From Bacillota bacterium (GTDB taxonomy: Bacteria; Bacillota; Clostridia; Saccharofermentanales; Fastidiosipilaceae), in contig JASGUU010000031.1 in assembly GCA_030057555.1 (NCBI GenBank), positions 1 through 60,811 on the forward strand: a stretch of DNA of 60,811 bases, in the 5' to 3' direction. Numbering within the stretch: position 1 is the first letter of the stretch; each line of letters starts with the position of its first letter. The notes below the pieces were generated by a model. It was not told the DNA's origin. It did not search any database and worked only from the letters and a program-made list of their open reading frames with translations. A program made the position numbers and the translations under genes. Below, piece by piece: positions 35,908 through 43,752 of this stretch.

Positions 35908-36444
35908 GGGGGTGCACGTCAGGAGTGTCGGGAAGTGGCTGAGCATGCCAGGAGGACGGCTGGCAGGGGGAGAAAGCAGCCTGCGGACTTCTGGTGGTCA
36001 ATACGAAGAGTAATCCAAAAAAAGATTTGGATTACTCGCTATCTTGACCACAAAAGGCCGATTCTGGTCAAAACGAAGAGTAATCCAAAAAACCATTTGG
36101 ATTACTCGTCATCCTGACCACAAGGAAGGGGCGCGCAGGCCGCAGCACGGCGCACTGTCTGTCGGTATCGCCTTTATCACACGACATCAGAGCAACAGCA
36201 TCTGGATCGCTTCACAATCTCTCTGGGAGTGCCAGGTCGTGCCTGTCAGCCTTGCCGCCCGCTATCTTATTCCTATGTCCCATTCACATTCCGGCTGTTT
36301 GTGAGGCTGGCCGCTGCGCAGGCAATTGGAGAAGGGATTTTCCCTGCGCCTGCATGTAAGCCGCGCTGAAACTCCGGTGCTCCCGGTGTTTGAGGAAAGC
36401 TCAAAAAGGTTTTACTCGTCCTGACAAATTTGACGTGCACCCCC
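35908..36444 (+). mobile_element. MITE-like module C with internal hairpin array
   Basis: 537 bp bounded by inverted ends. The left end has GGGGGTGCACGTCA-N4-TGTCGGGA (35908-35933). The right end has TCCTGACA-N4-TGACGTGCACCCCC (36419-36444). Internally it has the conserved leader, two hairpins, and a trailer homologous to module B. The two additional 71-bp units in B explain most of the length difference. Confidence 0.8.
35994..36121 (+). repeat. Tandem hairpin array C (two units)
   Basis: Units at 35994-36051 and 36065-36121. Both have perfect 12-bp inner stems GAGTAATCCAAA/TTTGGATTACTC. Relative to the perfect unit of array B, one base pair is swapped (A-T to T-A) in both arms. Confidence 0.9.
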
Positions 36445-36923
36445 AAAATGGAACCTAAATGAACGACAGGGTGCCGGATGTACATCTTGTTCAATGTAAT
36501 GGAACTTCTAGATCGGGACTTTTAGATCCACAGAATGCCGGACATGTATTCATGCCATAGTGATAAATTACGGTTTCACGAACACCGCCCTGTTTCTGGG
36601 TATTTTGGACGCCATGCTCGTATTCCATCGCGCTTTTCCTGTCACAGCCCTCCAAAATCATTGATGATAGAGAAGGGGAGGTAATTCAGTGCCTTGATGG
36701 TTTAAAAAAGAGGCACGTTGTCCGGCATTCACAAACCCATCAGCGTGTACAGGGTGTAGCTCAGAGAAAAGAAGAGTGACGGTCGATTGAGTTTTCTCAT
36801 AGTTTGATCGAGCCATTTTTGCCCACTGGTCTCTGTGCAGCCGGCAGCGCAGCATCAGCACCCGACGGAAGCAGACAGGCCATCTGGAATGTCAGTCAAC
36901 CCGCCGGGTTCCGGCCGGCGCTT

Positions 36924-37964
36924 CTAGCGCTCCGCCAGCCGGCGGCGCCGCCGCGTCAGGCGGATGTCCTCGCCGCTGATGTCGAGCAGCTGGAAGGCGC
37001 CGATGAGGCGTGACGAGACGCGCTCGTCGTAGACCTGGCGGACGTCGCCGAGGGCCAGATTGCTCGAGATCACGAGCGGGCGCCCGGCCGCAAGACGCTG
37101 ATTCAACAGGCCGAGGAGTTCGGTCAGACGCGTCGCCGGAGGGACATTCTCGGTGCCCAGATCGTCGAGGATCAGGCAGTCGACGCTCTCGATGCGCTGC
37201 TGCATGTCTTCGGCGAGCGCCAGCCGCAGCGGGTCGGGGCCGAAGCTCGTCGTCAGGCGGCGCAGCCGGGCCAGATGCTGGTGCCAGTCGGGCGCCGTCA
37301 GATAGAGCACCCCATAGCCGCGCTCGAGCAGACGGCGGCCGATGGCCTGGGCGAACCAGGTTTTACCGGTGCCGGTCGGCCCGCTGAGATAGACGTGGGT
37401 GGGATCGTTCGCCGGGAAGGCGTTGCACCAGCCGAGGAGATAGTCGCGCTGCCACTCGCGCTCGTCGCGGACGGAGGGCAGCGGACTGCCGTCGGGGGCG
37501 CTGCGGGGACGGGCGCTGAAAAGCGCGGCATCGAAGCTCGCAAAGCCGGCCTCGGCGTCTGCGGGCAGGCCGGACTGTGCGCGCAGCCAGGGACCGGCAA
37601 CCTCGGGGTAGCAGGCGCAGAAGCTGTCGCCGTCGTAGCCGGTGTCACCGCAACGGGGACAGAGCGGTACGGTGGCGTCGTAGCCCGCCGGGTCCGTGCC
37701 GAGGGCCGCGAGCAGGCGGCGGCGCTCCCCGCGCAGACTGTCCAGCTCGTCCTCGGCGCGTCTGCGGGCATCCGGGGAGAGATCGAGGGCCTCGAGCCGC
37801 GCGATCGCGGCGGCGGTCACGCGGCGTTCGAGAGCGGCCAGCTCCGGATGGGCCGCCTCGAGAGCACGGCGGCGGGCATGGCTCGCGGCCTCGGCGGCCT
37901 GGCGGCGGCCCGCGTACAGGGCGCGGACGTGCTCGGGCATCTCGCGCCGGTTATCTGCAGGCAT
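36924..37964 (-). CDS. DnaC/DnaI-like helicase loader ATPase
   Basis: A 346-residue AAA+ protein predicted to load the replicative helicase. A coiled-coil-rich N terminus (about 1-95) is followed by a zinc-binding loop, CPRCGDTGYDGDSFCAC (about 101-117), as in DnaI. The ATPase domain has Walker A GPTGTGKTW (near 195), Walker B CLILDDLG, a sensor segment LVISSNL, and the arginine-finger region ERVSSRLIGAF. ATG overlaps the upstream DnaD-like stop by one base (TGATG). The two genes form the primosomal pair typical of Firmicutes. Confidence 0.9.
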   Translation of the reverse strand: MPADNRREMPEHVRALYAGRRQAAEAASHARRRALEAAHPELAALERRVTAAAIARLEALDLSPDARRRAEDELDSLRGERRRLLAALGTDPAGYDATVPLCPRCGDTGYDGDSFCACYPEVAGPWLRAQSGLPADAEAGFASFDAALFSARPRSAPDGSPLPSVRDEREWQRDYLLGWCNAFPANDPTHVYLSGPTGTGKTWFAQAIGRRLLERGYGVLYLTAPDWHQHLARLRRLTTSFGPDPLRLALAEDMQQRIESVDCLILDDLGTENVPPATRLTELLGLLNQRLAAGRPLVISSNLALGDVRQVYDERVSSRLIGAFQLLDISGEDIRLTRRRRRLAER

Positions 37965-39046
37965 CAGGTCTCCCCTCTCCTCTCCTTTTCTTCCTTCTCC
38001 TCGCTGCGCCGCAGTTCGCCGAGACGCATCGGGTCGGCATAAAAGTCGCGCAGGAATTCATCGGAGTAGCTGCGCTGGTCAAAGTTCGCCGCCACGTTGC
38101 CGCCCGCACGACGGTCGGCAGGCTGCGGCCGGGTGGTGGGGCTTTGCGTGCGTGAACTCTGACGCGATGAACGCAGCTGCTGTTCGCGCTCCTTCTCGTA
38201 GGCCTCGATGGCCTCCACCGACTCGAGACCGGCCTCGTGCCACTCGCGCAGCAGGCGGTCGAAGAAGGGGAAGCTCGGGCTGCGCAGCTTGACGACCCGC
38301 TCGAGGGCGAGTTCGATGATGTCCTCGTCGAAGCCGAATTCGTTCAGCCAGCGGTCGACAAAGGGGCGATGGTACTCCGTCGTGTCGATGCGCAGGCGGC
38401 GGCCGATGCGCTTGAGCAGCTGGGCCTCGCGCTCGTGGCGGGCGAGATGGCGGTTCATGTCCTCGTAGCTGACGACGCCGTTCTGGTGCCAGTCGCGGCC
38501 GACCGCCTGCACATAGCCGACGCGGAGCTTGTTGAGGTCGCGGCAGAGGTTGAAAAGGACATAGATGACCTGGGGCTCGAAGCGGTACTCGCTGTAGAAG
38601 ACCTCGAGGACATCGAACCATTTGATGCCCATCATGCCGGAGAAGAAGCGGTTGTTGATGTCCTCGCTGAGGCGGCGGTAGCCCTCATCGTGCTCGTAGT
38701 GATCCATCAGGTCATCCTGGCGCGAGCCGGTGCGGGGACGGAAGAGCTTCAGGACCTGCTGGTCCTTGATATCGACCAGAGTCAGATAGGGCTGGCCCTG
38801 AACGTAGTTGATCAGGCCGGCGTTGGTGAGTTCGATGAGAACGGCGGCAAAGGCGTCGTCGTCGAGGCGCAGCATGCGCAGCAGACTGGCGGGTTCGACG
38901 CGCTCCTCCCCCTCCTGTGTCAGCAGGCTCAGGGTCAGATAGGCGCGGACGGCATCGAGTGACAGGTCCGGCAGATAATCGGTGACAAAGACCGCCGGCA
39001 GATGCAGGTCACTGTACAGTCGTCTGCGCAGGGCCCGGATCTCCAT
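37964..39046 (-). CDS. DnaD/DnaB-like replication initiation protein
   Basis: A 360-residue protein. The N-terminal winged-helix region (about 20-100) contains LSLDAVRAYLTLSLL and ASLLRMLRLDDDAFAAVLIEL. One DnaB_2/DnaD C-terminal domain carries LEVFYSEYRFEPQVIYVLFNLC, and a second related segment holds NEFGFDEDIIELALERVVK. The basic, disordered tail ends DPMRLGELRRSEEKEEK. It probably remodels DNA at the origin and hands the helicase over from the coupled DnaI-like loader. AAGGAGG precedes the start. Confidence 0.87.
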   Translation of the reverse strand: MEIRALRRRLYSDLHLPAVFVTDYLPDLSLDAVRAYLTLSLLTQEGEERVEPASLLRMLRLDDDAFAAVLIELTNAGLINYVQGQPYLTLVDIKDQQVLKLFRPRTGSRQDDLMDHYEHDEGYRRLSEDINNRFFSGMMGIKWFDVLEVFYSEYRFEPQVIYVLFNLCRDLNKLRVGYVQAVGRDWHQNGVVSYEDMNRHLARHEREAQLLKRIGRRLRIDTTEYHRPFVDRWLNEFGFDEDIIELALERVVKLRSPSFPFFDRLLREWHEAGLESVEAIEAYEKEREQQLRSSRQSSRTQSPTTRPQPADRRAGGNVAANFDQRSYSDEFLRDFYADPMRLGELRRSEEKEEKERRGET

Positions 39047-39088
39047 GCTGGCGCTACCTCCTTCTTTGGCTTTGCTGCGAGAACAAGC

Positions 39089-39189
39089 GAGGCTCCTGCC
39101 GCTCGCGCGTGTTCACGGCAGGAACCTCTCTCATCATACTGGATCAGGTCACGGCCGGCCGCTGCGGGCGTATGCCGCCCGGGCCGGCC
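39089..39189. other. Two stem-loops between nifJ and the dnaD-like gene
   Basis: Stem 1: GAGGCTCCTGCCG (39089-39101) with CGGCAGGAACCTC (39116-39128), 12 of 13 pairs. Stem 2: GGCCGGCC arms at 39153-39160 and 39182-39189 with further inner GC pairing. Neither has a T run. They lie just downstream of the dnaD promoter side, or could stabilise transcript ends. Confidence 0.4.
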
Positions 39190-39206
39190 GGACAGGGTTC
39201 ATCGGA

Positions 39207-42200
39207 TCAGGACCAGTCCTCGGCTGCCTTCCGCTCGTAGGTCTTGTAGCGGTAGAGAGCGTCGGCCTCGGCCCGGGTGAAGATCTCGTCGACCTTCTCG
39301 GGCGAATACTTGCGGGCCAGCGAGCTGTAGCGGACCTCGCTCTTCAGGAAGGCCTTGAAGTCGCCGGTGGGCTCCTTCGAGTCGAGCTGGAAGGGGTTCT
39401 TGCCCTGGTCGGCGAGGCGCGGGTCAAAGCGATAGAGGTGCCAGTAGCCGCACTCCACGGCTTCCTTCTCGCGCTGGATGCCGAGGCGCAGGCCGCCGCG
39501 GATGCCGTGGTTGATGCAGGGCGCGTAGCAGATGACGAGCGAGGGGCCGTCATAGGCTTCCGCCTCCAGGAAGGCGCGCAGGGTCTGGGCCTGGCTCGCG
39601 CCGAGCGCGACCTGGGCCACATAGACATAGCCGTAGGACATCGCCATCATGCCGAGGTCCTTCTTCCGCATGGCCTTGCCGCCGGCGGCGAACTGTGCGA
39701 TGGCGCCGGTCTGGGTCGCCTTCGACGCCTGGCCGCCGGTGTTCGAGTAAACTTCGGTGTCCATGACCAGAACGTTGACGTTTTCGCCCGTGGCCAGCAC
39801 GTGGTCGAGGCCGCCGTAGCCGATGTCATAGGCCCAGCCGTCGCCGCCGATGATCCACTGCGAACGCTTCGAGAGATAGTCGCTGCCGGCCAGAATCTCG
39901 TCGACCAGCGCGCGCTCGGCGTCGGACTTTGCCTCGTAGTTCTGAAGGGCGTTGACGAGTCCGGTCGAAACCTCGAGGGTGCGCTCGCCGTCGTCGCGGC
40001 CGTCCTTCCAGGCGTCGATCGCCTGCGAAAGCGTCTCACAGCCGACGTCAAGCCTGTCGACGCGGTCGATCATGCGGTCGCGCAGCTGCTTGTAGCCGAG
40101 GTACATGCCGAGGCCGTTCTCCGCGTTGTCCTCGAAGAGCGAGTTCGCCCAGGAGGGGCCGCGGCCTTCGGCGTTCGTGGTATAGGGGTTCGTGGGAGCC
40201 GAGCCGCCCCAGATCGAGGTGCAGCCGGTGGCGTTGGAAATCATCATGCGGTCGCCGAAGAGCTGCGTCACCAGCTTGATGTAGGGGGTCTCTCCGCAGC
40301 CGCCGCAGGCGCCCGAGAACTCGAGCAGGGGCTGCTCGAACTGCGAGCCCTTCACCATGTTCTTCCGCATCGGGTTGGGCTTCAGCGGCAGCGCGCGGAT
40401 GTAGTCCCAGGTCGCGGCCTGATCCATGTTGTCGGCGAGCGGCTTCATGACCAGAGCCTTGGTCTTCGCCGGGCAGGTCTCCACACAGGAAGCGCAGCCG
40501 GTGCAGTCGAGCACCGAAACCTGAATGCGGAACTTGAGATCCTGATAGGGGCGCATGCCGTTGAGGACTTCCGTGCCGGCGGGCGCGGCGGCGACTTCCT
40601 CCTCGGTCAGCAGGAAGGGACGGATGACCGCGTGCGGGCAGACGAGCGAGCACTGGTTGCACTGGATGCAGTTTTCAGGGATCCAGACGGGCACGTTGAC
40701 CGCGATGCCGCGCTTCTCATACTGCGAGGTGCCGACGGGGAAGGTGCCGTCAGCGGCGTCGGCAAAGGCGGAAACCGGCAGCTGATCGCCGCGCTGGGCG
40801 TTCATGACGTCCGCGATATCCTCGACGAAGACCGGCACATCGCGCACGACGGGCGCGCTGTCGGGTGCGTCGGCCCAGTCGGCCGGGATTTCGATTTCGA
40901 TGACATTCTCGAGGCCGGCGTCGACGGCGGCGTAGTTCATCCTGACGACTTCTTCGCCGCGGCGGCCATAGCTGTCTACGATCGCCTGCTTCATGTAGGT
41001 GACGGCATCGTCAACCGGGAGTACCTTCGCGAGCTTGAAGAAGGCCGACTGCAGCACCGTGTTGGTGCGGTGGCCCAGGCCGATGTCGGCGGCGATGCCG
41101 ACGGCGTCGACGGTGTAGAGCCTGATGTTCTTGGCGGCCAGCTGGCGCTTCATGGCACCGGGCAGATGCTCGCTGAGCTCGTCAACGTTCCAGGCCGTGT
41201 TCAGCAGGAAGGTGCCGCCGGGCTTGAGCGATGTCACCATGTCGTAGCGCTCGACATAGGACTGCTGCGAGCAGGAGACGAAGTCCGCCTGGTTGATGAG
41301 ATAGGTGGAGCGGATCGGCTCATTGCCGAAGCGCAGATCGGAGATCGTGATGCCGCCGGACTTCTTCGAGTCGTAGGAGAAGTAGGCCTGGGCATACATG
41401 TCGGTGTGGTCGCCTATGATCTTGATCGAGTTCTTGTTCGCGCCGACGGTGCCGTCGGAGCCGAGGCCCCAGAAGCGGCAGGCGATCGTGCCCTCGCTCG
41501 CGACGCCGGTGAAGTCCTCCGACGGCAGAGAGAGATGGGTGACATCGTCGACGATGCCGATCGTGAAGTTGTGGCGCGGTTCGTCAGCGGCGAGGTTTTT
41601 AAAGACGGCAAAGATCTGGTCCGGCGTGGTGTCCTTCGAGCCGAGACCGTAGCGGCCGCCGACGATGAGCGGGGCATTCTCCTGGCCGGCGAAGGCGGCG
41701 ACAACGTCGAGATAGAGCGGCTCGCCGTGGGCGCCCGGCTCCTTCGTGCGGTCGAGGACCGCGATGCGCTTCGCCGTCTCCGGCACGGCCGCGAGCAGGT
41801 GCTTCACCGAGAAGGGGCGATAGAGGTGGACATTGACCAGGCCGACCTTCTCACCGCGGGCGTTGAGGTTGTCAACCACTTCCTCAATCGCGCCGACGGC
41901 GGAGCCCATGGCAACGATGACGCGGTCGGCATCCGGCGCGCCGTAGTAGTTGAAGAGCTGATAGTTGCGTCCGAGCAGGTCGTTGATCTGCTTCATGTAG
42001 TCTTCGACGATCTCCGGAACGGCGAGGTAGTAGGGGTTCGAGGCCTCGCGCGCCTGGAAGAAAATATCCGGGTTCTGAGCCGTACCACGCTGCGACGGGT
42101 GGTTCGGCGACAGGGCGCGCGCGCGGAAGGCCGCCAGGGCGTCCTGGTCGATAAGAGCGGTCAGATCCTCGTAGGCCGGCACTTCGACCTTCTGGATCTC

Positions 42201-42740
42201 ATGCGAGGTACGGAAGCCGTCGAAGAAGTGCAGGAAGGGAACACGGGCGCGAATCGCCGACAGATGCGCGACGGCGGCCATGTCAACAGTCTCCTGGACG
42301 CTGGCTGCGCTCAGCAGGGCAAAGCCCGTCTGGCGGCAGGCCATCACGTCCGAGTGGTCGCCGAAGATCGACAGCGCGTGGCTGGCCAGCGCGCGTGCCG
42401 AGACGTGGAAGACGCCCGGAAGCAGTTCGCCGGCGATCTTATACATATTCGGGATCATCAGCAGCAGGCCCTGCGAAGCGGTATAGGTCGTCGTCAGAGC
42501 ACCGCTGTTCAGTGATCCGTGCACGGCGCCCGCAGCGCCGCCCTCGGACTGCATCTCCACCACGTTGACGGTCTGGCCAAAGCCGTTCAGACGGCCCTGT
42601 GTCGCCCAGATGTCCACATGGTCAGCCATCGGAGAGGACGGGGTGATCGGATAGATGCCCGCAACCTCCGTAAAGGCATACGACGTATACGCCGCGGCCT
42701 CATTGCCATCCATAGTCATAAAGGTGGTTTTTTTGCCCAT
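39207..42740 (-). CDS. nifJ: Pyruvate:ferredoxin (flavodoxin) oxidoreductase
   Basis: A single-chain 1177-residue enzyme that oxidises pyruvate to acetyl-CoA and CO2, reducing ferredoxin. Domain order is canonical: AYTSYAFTEVAGIYPITPSSPMA (domain I), the gamma-type domain with GLGSDGTVGANKNSIKI, two 4Fe-4S motifs CIQCNQCSLVCPHA (near 693) and CTGCASCVETCPAK (near 747), a proximal cluster loop CGGCGETPY, and the TPP-binding segment DTEVYSNTGGQASKAT (near 995). AAGGAG precedes ATG 42740. It signals a fermentative anaerobe. Confidence 0.97.
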   Translation of the reverse strand: MGKKTTFMTMDGNEAAAYTSYAFTEVAGIYPITPSSPMADHVDIWATQGRLNGFGQTVNVVEMQSEGGAAGAVHGSLNSGALTTTYTASQGLLLMIPNMYKIAGELLPGVFHVSARALASHALSIFGDHSDVMACRQTGFALLSAASVQETVDMAAVAHLSAIRARVPFLHFFDGFRTSHEIQKVEVPAYEDLTALIDQDALAAFRARALSPNHPSQRGTAQNPDIFFQAREASNPYYLAVPEIVEDYMKQINDLLGRNYQLFNYYGAPDADRVIVAMGSAVGAIEEVVDNLNARGEKVGLVNVHLYRPFSVKHLLAAVPETAKRIAVLDRTKEPGAHGEPLYLDVVAAFAGQENAPLIVGGRYGLGSKDTTPDQIFAVFKNLAADEPRHNFTIGIVDDVTHLSLPSEDFTGVASEGTIACRFWGLGSDGTVGANKNSIKIIGDHTDMYAQAYFSYDSKKSGGITISDLRFGNEPIRSTYLINQADFVSCSQQSYVERYDMVTSLKPGGTFLLNTAWNVDELSEHLPGAMKRQLAAKNIRLYTVDAVGIAADIGLGHRTNTVLQSAFFKLAKVLPVDDAVTYMKQAIVDSYGRRGEEVVRMNYAAVDAGLENVIEIEIPADWADAPDSAPVVRDVPVFVEDIADVMNAQRGDQLPVSAFADAADGTFPVGTSQYEKRGIAVNVPVWIPENCIQCNQCSLVCPHAVIRPFLLTEEEVAAAPAGTEVLNGMRPYQDLKFRIQVSVLDCTGCASCVETCPAKTKALVMKPLADNMDQAATWDYIRALPLKPNPMRKNMVKGSQFEQPLLEFSGACGGCGETPYIKLVTQLFGDRMMISNATGCTSIWGGSAPTNPYTTNAEGRGPSWANSLFEDNAENGLGMYLGYKQLRDRMIDRVDRLDVGCETLSQAIDAWKDGRDDGERTLEVSTGLVNALQNYEAKSDAERALVDEILAGSDYLSKRSQWIIGGDGWAYDIGYGGLDHVLATGENVNVLVMDTEVYSNTGGQASKATQTGAIAQFAAGGKAMRKKDLGMMAMSYGYVYVAQVALGASQAQTLRAFLEAEAYDGPSLVICYAPCINHGIRGGLRLGIQREKEAVECGYWHLYRFDPRLADQGKNPFQLDSKEPTGDFKAFLKSEVRYSSLARKYSPEKVDEIFTRAEADALYRYKTYERKAAEDWS

Positions 42741-42854
42741 ACTGCGCTCCTTGTTTCCTTGATACTTTGTTGTTTTTGCGCTGATTCCGGCATTTGAGCC
42801 AATGACAGCGCAGGCGCGGCCGTGTCCGCCGCTACGCATACAGAACCACCAAGA

Positions 42855-42883
42855 AGTATAGCACAGGGCCTTTAAACCTGTAA
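42855..42883 (-). promoter_or_regulatory. nifJ promoter
   Basis: Minus-strand -35 TTACAG (42878-42883), 17-bp spacer and -10 TATACT (42855-42860) preceded by TGC (extended -10). It leaves a leader of about 105 bases before the ATG. Confidence 0.65.
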
Positions 42884-43261
42884 CAAATGTTCCTATTCAG
42901 ACCACGGCTGCAGAGTTTATCGACAGGCTGGCCGCTTCGAACCCCTCCGCCTGTCCAGGAATGTCAGTCAGTGCAGTTCACCCACCAGACGGCGAAAGCT
43001 CTGAGCATATCCGCTTCCCGGGAGTGCAAAAACTACACTCTGGACAGCCACAGCCCGATCCGAATCAGCCATAACCGTCCAGAGCGAAAATTTAGCTCAT
43101 CCCAGGACCACGACTGATCAGAAGTACGATCTGTGCACCTCTGACGCGGACCAGGAGGAAATGCACAGGCTATATTCGTTATTGCTTTCTCACTCAGGCT
43201 CGCGCGCAGTCGAACCCCGCTCTCAAATGTAGCTGCCGAGTCGCAGATGTAGCTGTCGAGC
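42884..43261. other. Non-coding interval beside a decayed gene
   Basis: No gene supported. A short tandem motif (ATGTAGCTG(C/T)CGAG twice, 43229-43262) lies near the decayed oxidoreductase. Confidence 0.4.
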
Positions 43262-43674
43262 CCGTGCGCTTTCAAAAACACCGCCAGATCCCGCTGCCCA
43301 GCTCCAGCGTCACCCGCTCACAGACAATCCACAGGCTCACGGGCTCATTCGGCTCCAACGAATGGCTGGCGGCGAACACGAAACGCGGCCCGCCCCCGCA
43401 GGAAGCAGGTGCCAAAACCGCTGATCGGCTTCGAGCGGCAGATCTCCGCCTCCACCTCCGCTGGCCACACGGCAGCCACCCACAGCGGAACCAGCGGTTT
43501 TTCGCAGAGCACATGGCTCCCCGCTCTCAGAGCCAGACTCGCCTGCTCCAGATGGAAGGGCACGGGCGAGGCGATGATCGTGAGGTCCACGGCCTGTTTC
43601 TGCAAAGCACTCCTCCGGCATCCGAAACACCGGCACCTCAACCCCGGCGCTCCCGTCACACGCCTCTCCGCCAT
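43262..43674 (-). pseudogene. Decayed Gfo/Idh/MocA-family oxidoreductase
   Basis: One minus-strand frame (43345-43674) contains VDLTIIASPVPFHLEQASLA and GSHVLCEKPL, the second half of the NAD-binding Rossmann fold of Gfo/Idh/MocA dehydrogenases. A different frame (43272 to about 43400) carries a C-terminal-like stretch FVFAASHSLEPNEP then SLWIVCERVTLELGSGIW. The N-terminal GxGxxG strand and the middle of the protein are missing. The reading frame is broken and a large part is deleted, so the gene is dead. Confidence 0.55.
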
Positions 43675-43692
43675 CTCCCCGCCTCCGGAACA

Positions 43693-43723
43693 AGCAGAAG
43701 GTCGGCCCCCGAAGGAGCCGACC
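43693..43723 (-). terminator. Terminator of the pgk-tpiA gene
   Basis: Stem GGTCGGC/GCCGACC (43700-43706, 43717-43723) with a 10-base loop, followed on the minus strand by TTCTGCTT. Confidence 0.6.
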
Positions 43724-43752
43724 CGTCTGTCAAGTCATGCCAAAGCCGCTGT

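Larger units (their letters stand above)
34980..36923. other. 1.9-kb interval of gene debris and repeats
   Basis: Contains the right end of the flavodoxin cassette, a 7-bp hairpin (GTCTCCT/AGGAGAC, 35040-35060), transposase remnants (35355-35767), repeat module C (35908-36444), and about 480 bases (36445-36923) with short frames only, including an unrecognised minus-strand peptide MILEGCDRKSAMEY. Confidence 0.5.

Noticed and set aside
39089-39189. T-box or other riboswitch
   Set aside because: Two stems are strong, but the T-box consensus and a terminator T run are missing.
38982-42515. An open frame of over 1100 codons on the strand opposite nifJ
   Set aside because: It mirrors nifJ exactly and has no family resemblance. 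GC-rich codon usage keeps the antisense frame free of stops.
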